A stretch of 64,000 nt of DNA, taken from assembly GCA_949152475.1 (NCBI GenBank), contig OX424562.1, positions 20,770,209 through 20,834,208 of the forward strand, in the 5' to 3' direction. The notes below the pieces were generated by a model. It did no database searches, was not told where the DNA came from, and worked only from the letters and a program-made list of their open reading frames with translations. A program made the translations under genes and the position numbers. The stretch comes from Terebella lapidaria (lineage: Eukaryota; Annelida; Polychaeta; Terebellida; Terebellidae). How positions within the stretch are numbered: position 1 is the first letter of the stretch; every line of letters starts with the position of its first letter. This document shows positions 50,510-61,729 of this stretch, piece by piece.

Positions 50510-51808
50510 AGGTTACCGGACCTTTGGTCCGATAACCTATTGCCATGGCATTGCGTCCGTCGTCCGTCGTCGTCGTCGTCGTCGTCCGTCGTCGTCCGTC
50601 TACATTTTTATCTTTAAAGTTTACGATCGAATCTTTCTGAAATTTTGCACAAAAATGCCTAAAATTTTCCCATGTTAAATTCTCCTATGCTTTATAATGG
50701 GACACATTAAGCCTAATATCTCACTTAATATTGAGATTAGAGACTAGGAATCAATTGTGGACATATAGGAAATGATATATGCTGAATATTGTCATGACCT
50801 TGAATTTGACCTTTGACCTCTTTTTCAAGGTCACAGGACAAAATGCCTAATATCTCGCTTATTATCGACTTTACAGCTTAGGATTCAATTGTGGACATAT
50901 AGGAAATGATATATGCTGAATATTCTCATGACCTTGAATTTGACCTTTGACCTCATTTTCAAGGTCACATGACAAAATGGCTAATATCTCGCTTATTATC
51001 GACTTTACAGCTTAGGAATACATTGTGAACATATAGGAAATGATATATGCTTAATTTTCTCGTGACCTCGAATTTGACCTTGACCTCATTTCCAAGGTCA
51101 CAGGACAAAATTGCTAATATCTCGCTTATTATCGACTTTACAGCTTAGGAATCAATTGTGAACATATAGGAAATGATATATGCTGAATATTTTTGTGACC
51201 TTGAATTTGACTTTTGACCTCATTTTCAAGGTCAACAGGACAAAATGGCTAATATCTTGCTTATTATCAACTTTACAGCTTAAGAATCAATTGTGAACAT
51301 ATAGGAAATGATATATTCTGAATATTCTCATGACCTTGAATTTGACCTTTGACCTAAATTTCAAGGCCAGTCATTTTATTTTCAAGGTCAGAATACAAAA
51401 TGGTTTATATCTCTCTTATTATCAAATTCACAGCTTAGGGGTCCATAGTGAACATATAGGAAATGATGTATGCTGAATATTTTGGTGATCTAGAATTTGA
51501 CCTTTGATCCAATTTTCAAGGTCAGAGAATAAAATGGCTAATATGTCGCTTATTATCATCCTTACAGCTTAGGAATCAATTGCGAATATAGAGGAATGAT
51601 ATATACTGAATCTTTTCATGAACTTGAACTTTGACCTCATTTTCTAGGTCACATCACCGATCACAGAATGGCTAATATCTCACTTATTATCGACTTTACA
51701 GCTTAGGAATTTATTGTGGACATACTAGAAGTGATATATTTGTTGAAAAATTATTTTCAAGGTCACTGGACAAAAGGCTAATATCTAAAATGTATATTGT
51801 CCGGTAAC
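50510..51808. mobile_element. AGGTTACCGGAC-ended element containing a 134-bp tandem array
   Basis: The ends AGGTTACCGGAC and GTCCGGTAACCT are perfect 12-bp inverted repeats. Next to the left end is a hairpin (GGTTACCGGACC, TTT, GGTCCGATAACC) and then a GTCGTC/GTCCGTC tract. About eight 134-bp units with the word 'gacaaaatggctaatatctc' fill the rest. The layout of short TIR, terminal hairpin and central tandem repeat resembles satellite-carrying elements known in molluscs. Confidence 0.6.
50690..51790. repeat. 134-bp satellite array, about eight units
   Basis: The unit runs from 'tatgctgaatattctcatga' through 'gacctcattttcaaggtcac' and 'cttattatcgactttacagc' to 'ggacatataggaaatgata'. Several spacings are exactly 134 bp; some units carry short indels or a duplicated 'ttttcaaggtca'. 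Confidence 0.85.
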
Positions 51809-51849
51809 CTTTCTTAGCCCTTGGGCTAATTTTTTGTTATTATTGTTGA

Positions 51850-52620
51850 ACCCTGAATGTTCTTATTAGAATGGATTGCTCATCTCCCATAACCCTAGAG
51901 CAGAACCTAGAATTATGTTTCTATCACAATTATTGAAGAAGTTGAAGGCTTGACGTTAACAGACGATTTCATTGATTTATGGCCTCGTTCATCGGCGCCA
52001 ACTTGGATTTCAGGCTGAATCTGAATTGAAATATACTGATACCATTAGATTCCTTGCCTTTCAAAACCTTGGGCTAGAATCCCAAATTATGTTTCTATCA
52101 TAATTATTGAAGAAGTTGAGGGCTTGAATTGAACAGTCAATTTCGTTCATTTATTGCCTAGTTCATCGCCGCCATCTTTGACTTCAGGCTGGATATTTAT
52201 CAGAATTGAATTTTATTGACACCATTGGATTGCTCACCTTTCAAAACCCTGGGCCAGAACCCAAAATTTGTTTCTATCACAAGTATTGAAGAAGGTTAGG
52301 GCTTGATGCGAACAGTTAGTTTGATTGGTTTACGGCCATTTCAGGCTGAATACTTATCGGAACTGACACAATTGGACTCCCCATCCTTCAAACCCCTGGG
52401 CTGGAACCCAAAATTATGTTTCTATCACAATTATTGAAGGTGTTGAGGGCTTGATGCGAACAACCAATTTCGTTTGTTTACGGCCTCATTATTCGCCGCT
52501 ATCTTAAATTTCAGGCTGAATACTTATTGGAATTGAATTTTATTGACACCATTGGATTCCTCACCCTTCAAAACCTTAGGCTAGAACCCAAAATTATGTT
52601 TCTATCACACTTATTGAAGA
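51850..52620. repeat. Degenerate tandem array with a period of about 175 bp
   Basis: The word 'aattatgtttctatcac' recurs at about 51911, 52085, 52265, 52412 and 52592, each followed by 'tattgaagaagtt' and a 'caggctgaat' segment. It follows directly on the 134-bp array but has unrelated sequence. Confidence 0.8.
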
Positions 52621-53039
52621 AGTTATAACTGTTTAAGGATTTTCGTAGCCCTGCGGCGGCTATCTTTGAAATGTGGCCATTTTAATCCGTTTCCGGGAGT
52701 CAGATTTTGATAGACTTTTTTTCTGTTGATCAGTATACCCAGTAGGAGTGAAAACCACGATAAAACCTTTTGCTGCAATTGTTGTGGGTCAGGTGGTTGT
52801 TTGACAGAGATCGACCTGTCTAGGATATCAATCACGGAAACAACTGAGAACTGGGACATTCTGGAGAATCCTCATCACGGCGTGGACTGAAACAGGCCAG
52901 TTCGTATTGAGATATATTTTGTGAATTGTATATTTTAGTGTAATACTGTGTCTGTTGTTTTTTGGTGTTTCCAAGTTAGTAGAATTTTACTGTAATAAAA
53001 TTTCCAAGCTTCGAATACTTCATCTGTTCACTCTTTTTC

Positions 53040-54180
53040 TGATAAATAACATAATGTGATTTATCAGAGAACAGGTGAAAAAATGGACCAGTCTAGGACA
53101 CCTAATGCAACTTCATGGCCTTGGTATGGTCTTGGTCTCTTTTTGCTCTTCGTTTAAAAATATGTAATCAATAATCGTACTTGTTAACGAGACTCCTCAT
53201 GGATATGTATTCTTTGTCCCGCTACCCTCCCTAGCATATATACCAAGAGCGATCGAGCTGGGTTCAAGATATTAGCACGGAGCTTATTTAGCAGAAAACC
53301 TTCAAAAAACGGTCGGATGCTGATTTTCTGCTAATTGAATTGATTAACTGGAAGAAAAACATTGGTCTTGTATCATCTATTGTGTATATCAATTTCAATA
53401 CGGAAACATATCAATTTCAATAAACAAATAAAAGAGGTACTCGATGAATGCATTTTGAATGAACACAGTAGAAAAGCATTTCTGACTAAATTCCACGGAA
53501 TTGCCATATCGTCCCCCTAAAGCAAAAATGGCGTAACTCGATTTTTGGCGTAACTCAATGAGACATACCAAAGTAATGCTTGACATGTCCACTACCTGCT
53601 CGTATATCACTCCTGGTTGTATTCAGCACCATAAAATAACTAGAAGCCTATAACATATTGGCGTATCTCGAGGCTTGACTTACGCCATTTTGATCTTGAG
53701 TTATGCCAAAACTGTTCTAGTGTTTGTGGTGACTTACGCCAAAAATGTCACTAGTGGGTATTGACTTACGCCAAAATTGCATTTAGCTGTTGAGTTACGC
53801 CATTTGTGCTTTAGGACCTTCGTGAGATACGCCAAAATTGCATTAGTGATTTTGTCCAGCAAGTTGTCAATGAGAGCATCGTTGGCGTAAGTCATGCTAA
53901 TCTTAGTTAACTAGTCATTTTCTTGAAAGTAAGAATAACATTGATAGTAATTGAACTACAGTGGTATTATACTTGGTAATTTATGCAACAGGTCTCTGAA
54001 TTTGGAAGCTTTTACTTGGAATTTAAGGGCAATAAACCTTTTAAACTGATTATCTCAAAACCACCAAAAACGAGTTACGCCATTTTTGCTTTAGGGGGAC
54101 GATATCAAATTATATATAGAATACATAAACATATACATGCTAAATACATCAGTGAAACATGTCATAAATAGTGATTTGTA
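53040..54180. repeat. Second, outer copy of the left arm of the long-armed transposon
   Basis: Sequence at about 53.10-53.50 and 54.11-54.18 kb matches 54.59-55.13 kb in direct orientation, including the 'gccttgg...ctcttt' start, the 'gagctgggttc' region and the 'gaggtact' region. A TA-flanked MITE (53507-54104) interrupts it. The left arm is therefore present twice in tandem, the outer copy being more decayed. Confidence 0.65.
53507..54104. mobile_element. MITE with 35-bp inverted ends and repeated TTACGCCA words
   Basis: The ends TATCGTCCCCCTAAAGC onward are perfectly inverted over about 35 bp, up to the first GAGTTACGCCA-type word. The flanking dinucleotide is probably TA. Inside, about nine copies of a GAGTTACGCCAAAATTGC-like word occur in both orientations. 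The element interrupts the outer left-arm copy of the long-armed transposon. Confidence 0.75.
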
Positions 54181-55439
54181 AATATCAATACAACAACTTG
54201 ACACAATATTACATATTTACAAGAAATTGGCAGGGACTCTGCCCTCAGATTCAATCACTTGTGGTCGCCATATTCTCTCTTCATACGAGCCATTGTATTC
54301 GCAATAATTCACGAGAATAAGGAAAAGGAACATAATGGTGCCGATTTTGGAATCAATCCCCACTGTGTATTAGCTCGAATGGTCCCCTGATAAATTTCAC
54401 ATTTTCCCAGTCTCGCGCCCTTAGCAATTACTTCGCAATTATAGGGACATATGATAGGTATTTATAAATCACCAGTCGTCTCAAGAATATATCAGGCATG
54501 TAAACATAAGCCAGTGAAAGGAACCCGATTATCCCTCCGGGTCGTGAGAATGAATTTCTCTCTGATTATGATTGGATAAAAACAGAATCAATCAGGAACA
54601 CTGCAACAACGCCATGGCCTTGGTCCCTTTTTAAGTCTCTATTCTTTACCCGACAGCACGTACACACACAAAATTATAACTGGTAATGAGCCTTCTTATG
54701 GATATATAATCAGAATAACAAGATTCTTTGCTCTGTTTAACCTCCCAGGCAAACTTATTAGGGGAATCGGGTTGAGTTCGTGATTTAGCATGGGGCTCAG
54801 TAAAGAGAACCCCCACGAACGGCGATGAAGCGAATTCATCACACAATATGATACAATACAGATCCCGGAGCTGATTTCCACGCATTTGAATTCATTAAGT
54901 GAAGATAAGTGTATGTCAGACTGATTGTGTTCCAACACTGGTGGGTGCCAATTTCAATATTGACGAATCGAAGAGGTACGTTATGAAAACGTTTTGAATG
55001 AACCCATTACGAGAGCATTAATGATCAAATATCCTGAGAACATTGTATCAAATTCCTTATATCTGTTTCAGGTATACATTGAAATCACCAGTGGAACGTG
55101 TCATATATCTTCCATTTGTCAGTATTTGGTGTTGTAAAATTGCCCAGCAATACGTCAAATTGTCCACATATATTGCATGCTGATTGGCAATGACTAGCAT
55201 TACTAAAATTTTATGGTTGATGAACAATGTATAGAAGATGTACAACAGTGACTGATTGAGACAATTAGTCAGCAACATCAATATACTAGTAACTGCACAT
55301 GTTCCAAAACAAATATCCTATATTAAGTGGTTCACTGACATAATCGAAACGTGCCAATTAAAAATGTATCACATGGTATTTCTGCATTAAAGTGATTGTC
55401 CCACTTTCTCTTGCCATCATATAATTAATATTATTATAT

Positions 55440-55785
55440 ACTGCTAAGAATCCCGACGTTATCATTGGTTAAAAGCTGGTCACGTGTCTATGCATAAAAG
55501 TACATATTCACCAGACCAGCCGGTGAAGTTTTTTTGATATTCACCGATCGGTCCATATCACATGTACCTCTCGCTTGTTTTTTCTGTTACTAGTATCGCG
55601 TATCCAGTGATATAGTGAATTGAATGAGCCTGTTTCAGAAATCATTCCTCGTTTGTTTATAGTGTTCCTGAAATATTGATATCAAACTGAAATTTAAAGG
55701 CCTGACTGCTGGACTGGCGCAGTACTTATTCGAATCAACACATGATAGTTTTGAATGTATTGTGTTTATATCATAATATCCACGT
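55440..55785. other. Extra sequence in the left arm
   Basis: These about 345 bp have no counterpart in the right arm. They contain 'attcacc' and 'acatgtacctctcgc' words that recur in the inner inverted pair just downstream, so they may be a partial duplication of arm sequence. Nothing coding was recognised. Confidence 0.35.
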
Positions 55786-56526
55786 CATACATAAACATTG
55801 CTTCAGTATTTGCAGGAACTTATCACATGTATTATATAATAAAACAAATATTAACTTTTGGTTTCGGTGAATACGTGAAAATATGTACCTCTCGCCTAAG
55901 ACATATTCACCTCGCAAGCTCGGTGAATATCGTCGCTGTCGGGTCAAAACCTCGTATTTCAAAATCAACACTTTTGAGAAAACTACGAAAAAAGATTTCA
56001 TGTTTCGGCATCATTCTTTACACTGATGTTATATTGGTGAATGTTTTAAGCAAATAACACTATTATCATACCCATTACTAATGTACCCCGAATTTGAAAG
56101 GTCACGCTGGTACTGGAGATACGAGGTTGTGGAATACAAAATAGTCAGAGTAACGAGGTTTCAGTATTTATACATAATGTATATATATGGGGAGATTATT
56201 CAATGTACTAATTATTCATGATGATATTCAATGTATTTTATTCAGAATGTTTTCTTAGAATAATGTCAATCAACAGAAGCCTATATCAAAACTATTACAG
56301 GTCATATATGTCACTTATGCGTGTGTGTTATTTCCCGTAAAACTGAATAATGAATAAGTTCGACGACATAAAATTTAGGCAATTTATTCGGATTGAACAG
56401 ACATCAAATCGGGCAATAATGCACGTGTATTGGTGAACATAAACATGTAATTTTCAACATGATAACAACTCTGGAACAAACATCGTAATTACATTTTGAC
56501 ACCAGATCTGCATCTTACTCATGCGG

Positions 56527-59387
56527 TTAGTTGTCATAGAACGCGTGAAAGTCAGCCGGCATGACTGCCTTCAATTCCTGAAGGTGCTTAAATTTAGAGT
56601 TCTTTATCTTAATCTTTTTTTTATAGAGAGACTTGATTTTCCGAGGTCCAGTTACACAGCAGCTACGTGGCATAAGACTCGCTTCGTCTTTATGACTGAG
56701 TTTGAAGTGCAGGTCACCGTCAGGTAAGTAGATGAGTTGCCGTATATCTGTGACGACTGGGTCTCCTTTCCTGGATCCAGGGCGAATGTTATTGTAATAC
56801 CGTAACTCCGAATAGTCATGGAAAAAGGTATGATCCACGTACTTGACTTTGTACGGTTGACCTTGCCGTGCAGCTCTGATCTCGTCTACATACGTTGCAG
56901 GACAACAGATTGGTTTTTTGGCTAGTTTTCGTTCAATTGTGCTGTGGACAGAGTCACACTCCATTTGAGTGTGTCCTCGTTCGAGGTACTTGTGTGTTAT
57001 TTTCATCTGTTTCGTTACGCACATGTGCATGAGCACATTTGACAAGGTCGTATTGCGGTTTTGGTATGTACAGCCGTCGCTGTATATTATGAGTTCTGGA
57101 CACTCACCGACTTCATTCTCAATGAAGTCTTGCAAGCACGAGGCGAACATGTCTGCTGTCAGTCCGCCTTCTGCCTCATGCCAGAAATAATTCACAACCT
57201 CTCGGTTGTCCATTCTGTGTATTGTGAAATTATGACATGCCAATTTAGTTTTATAGTAGAGCGCACTGGCTTGCAGACGTGGACATAGCAATACAGCTTG
57301 GAGATCCATTGTGATTACTACAGCTTTTCCTTCTTCAGCTTTCTTCTTATCTGTAGCTTTCTCTTCTCGGGTTTCGTTTTTTCGCCGGATGTGATCTGCA
57401 TGATCTGCTTCAGATACATTCCCGGTTTGATGCCCACAGCAAATATCGCACTGGTCTTTCTTGGGTTTGAACAGAGACAGGTTGAGTTTGTCAAACTCCT
57501 GCATCAGTACTTGTCTTGATACCGCACGTTGTTCATTTGTGTTACAGTGTTCCACAAATATGCGGTACAGCTCCATCTTCGATGTTATCAGAGGCTCGAG
57601 GTATTGTTTTTCTGATGATGCTCGACAGTAATGTGATTCGAGTTTTGGGATTTTCTCCAAAAACTCTCTCGCAATAGTTCTACCAGCAACGTCCACTTCT
57701 TTTTGCTTCTGTGGCTGCTTGATATGCTCTGTGGTAGCATGCATTCCAGCATTGCCTTTGAGAGTCCATTCTCGTGCTGACCATTCACCTATGCCTAGTG
57801 TAGAAAGGAACATTTCTTTACAGACATGTTTCCGTTCGTTGTCAAGTTTTAAGTGGTATATCAAGCTATGCTGTCTCCTTGAAGATGTGGCTGAGATTGT
57901 GACTTGCTTTGGAGGAGCACAGTCCACCATGCTGGCAACATAGACCTTTCTCTGGTCCCAATCCATCTCCCAGAAATTCTTGAAGATATATTGTCTCTCA
58001 CACTCAGTGAACTGTCGACAACACCTCGATTTAGCACATGATTTTGATGAGCAACCTGGACCCATATTTCGAGGCTCTTTGGTAACATATTCTTGCTTAT
58101 TGCAAGATCTGACCTTTCTATGTCCCTGATATGCCTGTCCTTTCATACGCCGAGTTTTGTTTTTGTTCCGTTGCCAGTTGGAAGGGTCTGCTTGGCCTTT
58201 TTTAGCTCGCTTCCTGCTGCTTGGACCACAGGTTGGTGTTGGATCTGTAGGAACATCAAGTGGAGTTGTCTGCTGGACAGGGATGCGGAGAGGTGCTGCC
58301 TGCTGGACAGGGATGCGAAGAGGAGCTGCCTGCTGGACAAGGATGCGGAGAGGTGCTGTCTGCTGGGCAGGGGTGCATAGAGGTGCTGTCTGCTGGGCAG
58401 AGGTGCGTAGAGGTGATGCCTGCTGGACAGGATTGTGGGGTGTTGCTGCCTGCTGGACAGGGAATCGGTGAGGTGCTGCCTGCTGGACAGGATTGTGGGG
58501 TGTTGCTGCCTGCTGGACAGGAATTTGGAGAGGTGCTGCCTGCTGGACAGGATTGTGGGGTGTTGCTGCCTGCTGGACAGGGAATCGGTGAGGTGCTGCC
58601 TGCTGGACAGGATTGTGGGGTGTTGCCGCCTGCTGGACAGGGATTTGGAGAGGTGCTGCCTGTTGGACAGGATTGTGGGGTGTTGCTGCCTGCTGGACAG
58701 GGATTTGGTGAGGTGCTGCCTGCTGGACAGGATTGTGGGGTGTTGCTGCCTGCTGGACAGGGATTTGGTGAGGTGCTGCCTGCTGGACAGGATTGTGGGG
58801 TGTTGCTGCCTGCTGGACAGGGATTTGGTGAGGTGCTGCCTGCTGGACAGGATTGTGGGGTGTTGCTGCCTGTTGGACAGGGATTTGGTGAGGTGCTGCC
58901 TGCTGGACAGGATTGTGAAGTGTTGCTGCCTGCTGGACAGGGATTTGGTGAGGTGCTGCCTGCTGGACAGGATTGTGGGGTGTTGCTGCCTGCTGGACAG
59001 GGATTTGATGAGGTGCTGCCTGCTGGACAGGATTGTGGGGTGTTGCTACCTGCTGGACAGGGATTTGGTGAGGTGCTGCCTGCTGGACAGGATTGTGAAG
59101 TGTTGCTGCCTGCTGGACAGGGATTTGGTGAGGTGCTGCCTGCTGGACAGGATTGTGGGGTGTTGCTGCCTGCTGGACAGGGATTTGGTGAGGTGCTCCC
59201 TGTTGGATTGGGATGTGGGATGGTGTTTCCTCTTGAGCAGGGATGAGGGGTTGAGCTGCCTTCTGGATATCGATATGGGGTGGTTCTGACAGGACGCCCG
59301 ATGCTGTTGTTCGAGATGTAACTGTCGTTTTACTCCCTTGAGTTCTTACATGTAGCTTGCGTCTTTTACGTCTTGGAATTGGGATAT
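56527..59387 (-). CDS. Transposase-like gene, coding exon 2
   Basis: A single unbroken frame runs from the CTCTTTTCAG acceptor to a stop at 56527-56529. It holds the NLS-like cluster, the repeat region, the cysteine-rich domain and the RNase H-like core. A minus-strand AATAAA at 56388-56383, about 140 bp past the stop, is a likely polyadenylation signal. Confidence 0.85.
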
Positions 59388-61095
59388 CTGAAAAGAGATA
59401 TTTCATTCACCTGTTACAATTATGCAGACAAAATTGAAATAACTCGACAATTCAAATTCAAAAACTTAAACTAGAGTTAGCTCAAGGCCTAAGAAAGGTT
59501 CAATTTTAAGCTCTCGAAGTCCAAAATGGTCATTTTTTTGTCAGAAAATGATAAATTTGACCTTTGAAGGTCATTGAAGATCGAATTCAAGATCAACCCT
59601 CAAATCAAAAATATATGACTGCCTATTTGAATGTGACAATAACTGAGCTCTTTCTTCAAACATTTCACGAGTATAATCTGTACAGCTCCCATTACAACAA
59701 AAGCTGTAGAATTGTGGTAGAATATTTCCAAATCTCAAATTCGAAAACGACTGCCATTTCAAATTTTGACAGGATCACATATAAAAATAATAAACGTCCC
59801 TCTCAAATTATTGTTCGATATTTTTGCCAAAATTTTCACATTGAATCAACTCTGAACTTCAAGGATGAAATTGTTGATGACGACGGACAACGGTCGACGG
59901 ACACAATGCCTGATTTTACGATGGTTAGTCCAGTTCACAAATCCAATTTCATTCCATGTCATGCAAGAAACACTAAATTCTCATACGAAATGTACGAGAC
60001 GTCATGTCCGTGTAATATCAGTGTAGAGATAGAAAACATTGATGCTCATAATGTACATGTATTATTACCAGGGTGTAGTCACCTTTGAATCAACCAAAAG
60101 CCATAAACTCAATTCAATAGTTACAGTACAGGATCGGTGAATTCATTGGAGGGTCCTGATATTCCCCTCATTAAATGTCTCCATATAAATGTAGTGTACC
60201 AGTATATTCGGATATATATGAATATCAGCTGGTTACGTGTTTGAAGTGTCAGTTGTCTAATGCTTCAAGGGTAACGACAAATGGGACCTCGTTCATTGCA
60301 ACAAATAAGGGCCCAAGGATCATTTCCCGGGTTTTCTTCTCTATTCAATAAGGATTGAAAAAGTGTGACACGATGCATTAAATGGTATGATTCCAGTGGA
60401 CGAGTAGTATTAAGGCGCAGGGTATGATACTTGGGCTCAAATCAGCAAATCAGCAAGATTTAAGGGCATAGTTAGCTGCGTGCGCTGAAGAGAGCAGCCA
60501 GGCTGGGGGAATGGGCAAGGCGTGGGGGCGTGGAAGGAAGTAGAGCGGATTGCACATAGGCTACTACACAGGTTGTTGGTTGGGCGCGATTCTTCTATGA
60601 TAAACATGTCATATGAAATTTTTATACCGCGAAATAGTGTAGATCACGATGTTTTTTTCGTGCCGAATATTCGTGATATACAGTGTATGTGTACCAACCT
60701 AAGGGGGTTTGTGTGTTGTAATTTTTTTTATATCATGAATGCTTCATGGTGTTATGCAAATACTTGAAACAATAATTCATTAATATGTGTAAGGTGGAAG
60801 CAATGGTATGCGACCCTCCGGGAGTAAAGTCTGGATCAAGCCATTATACGCTGGCACTATACTGGCTACATGTAAAACACTTACCATCATAATCCGAGCT
60901 GTCATCTTGGCTTGAGGATGGTTTGTAAATGCTCCCGTCACTTTCCTCGTGCCCATCGTCTTGAGACTTTCTGTCGAAAGGGATTGCTCGGCTACAACCC
61001 CAATCAGTTTCCGTAGACTGACAACATTTCTGTCGAGAGAGCTCGAGCAAAAGTTGTCCCCGGGACTTGTATACGGGTGTTGCTTTCTTCATCAT
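56527..61095 (-). CDS. Transposase-like protein with coding minisatellite, two exons
   Basis: Exon 1 (61095-60885) joins exon 2 (59387-56527) across a 1.5-kb GT-AG intron in phase 1, giving 1023 intact codons. Order of parts: a short basic segment (KSRGQLLLEL), an acidic serine-rich stretch, a nuclear-localisation-like PRRKRRK, and about 340 residues of PVQQAA-type repeats. A cysteine-rich segment follows with CCRQFTECERQYIFKNFW, then a C-x2-C/H-x-H zinc-like motif (CDICCGH), then an RNase H-like core. Candidate acidic residues are in MDLQ (about residue 762), YSDGCTYQNRN (about 838) and QMECDSVH (about 876). From memory, this core pattern recurs in uncharacterised metazoan transposase-like proteins. 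I cannot assign a superfamily; Sola-like is only a guess. It lies between inverted arms, so it is probably the transposase of that element, though a domesticated gene is possible. Confidence 0.8.
58260..59270 (-). repeat. 60-bp coding minisatellite inside the transposase-like gene
   Basis: The unit is exactly 60 bp (two related 30-bp halves) and stays in phase for at least 13 units across 58441-59220, with more diverged 30-bp halves at both ends. It encodes alternating PVQQAATPHN and PVQQAAPHQI decapeptides. Neighbouring units differ at only a few bases, which indicates recent expansion or gene conversion. The strand with the gene and two opposite-strand frames are all free of stops here. Confidence 0.95.
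59388..60884. repeat. Intron of the transposase-like gene, with a dispersed repeat
   Basis: About 59.47-59.92 kb resembles the repeat family also seen at 32.86-33.33 and 44.58-45.40 kb (words like 'gacctttgaaggtcat', then a short 'gacgacggacaacgg' tract). The plus-strand open frame over 59564-60088 follows this repeat. From 60.1 to 60.88 kb I see nothing recognisable. Confidence 0.5.
60885..61095 (-). CDS. Transposase-like gene, coding exon 1
   Basis: The exon has 70 codons plus one base, from an ATG in ACCATGATG context to a GATG|GTAAGTG donor. It is rich in D, S and E near its end (SSSQDDSSDYD). It is preferred over the apparent in-frame ATG at 59406 because that ATG lies inside a good CTCTTTTCAG acceptor and the phases fit exactly. 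Confidence 0.75.
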
Positions 61096-61729
61096 GGTCT
61101 ACCATCAACTAGCATAAGTGTAAAACCTTGTATGTCAATCGGATACAGTGCAAATACCTCGTATGTCATGCTTGTCGGAACTTGTCGAAAAACGCTCATT
61201 CATTGACGAATTAACGTCTTCGAATCTCACAGCCATGTTCTACAATGTCTAACTGACAAAATCTCATCATCATCATCATTGCAATACTTACAGTTACCTT
61301 GGGTATTCTCGATATTATCTCTAGTTTAGAATGTAGGGACCGCAGTTTGTGTAAACAAAAATGGCTTCCTTTGAGATACGAGGATTTGTCATGACAGACG
61401 CGAACACCAATCATGTTACGAGGTAACATACGAGTTTTTGTCTGGACAAACATGTGGCCAATTAAAATACGTGGATTGGTCACATGTCAAAAAACGGTAT
61501 TAATTATTGGTTGGTAGTTATGAGGTTTTGTCACAAGAAATGTACCACACTTGGGATGAACTTGGAGACCTAAACCCAAAATGGCTGAAACTTGAGATAC
61601 GAGGTTTTGACTCGACAGCGACGATATGTCTTTTGCGAGAGGTACATATTTTCACGTATTCACCTCACCAAAAGTCAATATTTGTATAATATAATATTTT
61701 GCTATGAAATATGCAGCATTTGGCGAGCC

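Larger units (their letters stand above)
55850..61615. repeat. Dispersed GAGATACGAGGTTTTGAC-type motifs flanking the transposase-like gene
   Basis: Copies or near copies lie at about 55945, 56120 and 56150 on the left, and about 61122, 61152, 61374, 61417, 61471, 61520 and 61586 on the right, in both orientations. Clusters of short subterminal motifs on both sides of a transposase gene usually serve as transposase binding sites. That role is inferred here. Confidence 0.5.

Noticed and set aside
58260-59289. Plus-strand open frames of 328 and 284 codons
   Set aside because: They lie antisense to the coding minisatellite; a 60-bp unit lacking stops in a frame stays open through all copies. Their peptides are simple repeats with no independent domain.
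59388-59406. ATG at 59406 as the start of the transposase-like protein
   Set aside because: The ATG lies within an acceptor-like CTCTTTTCAG, and exon 1 at 60885-61095 joins in exact phase with the acidic, basic composition expected of the N-terminus.
59564-60088. 174-codon plus-strand open frame
   Set aside because: It lies in the intron of the transposase-like gene, its first part is a dispersed repeat, and it matches no family I recognise.
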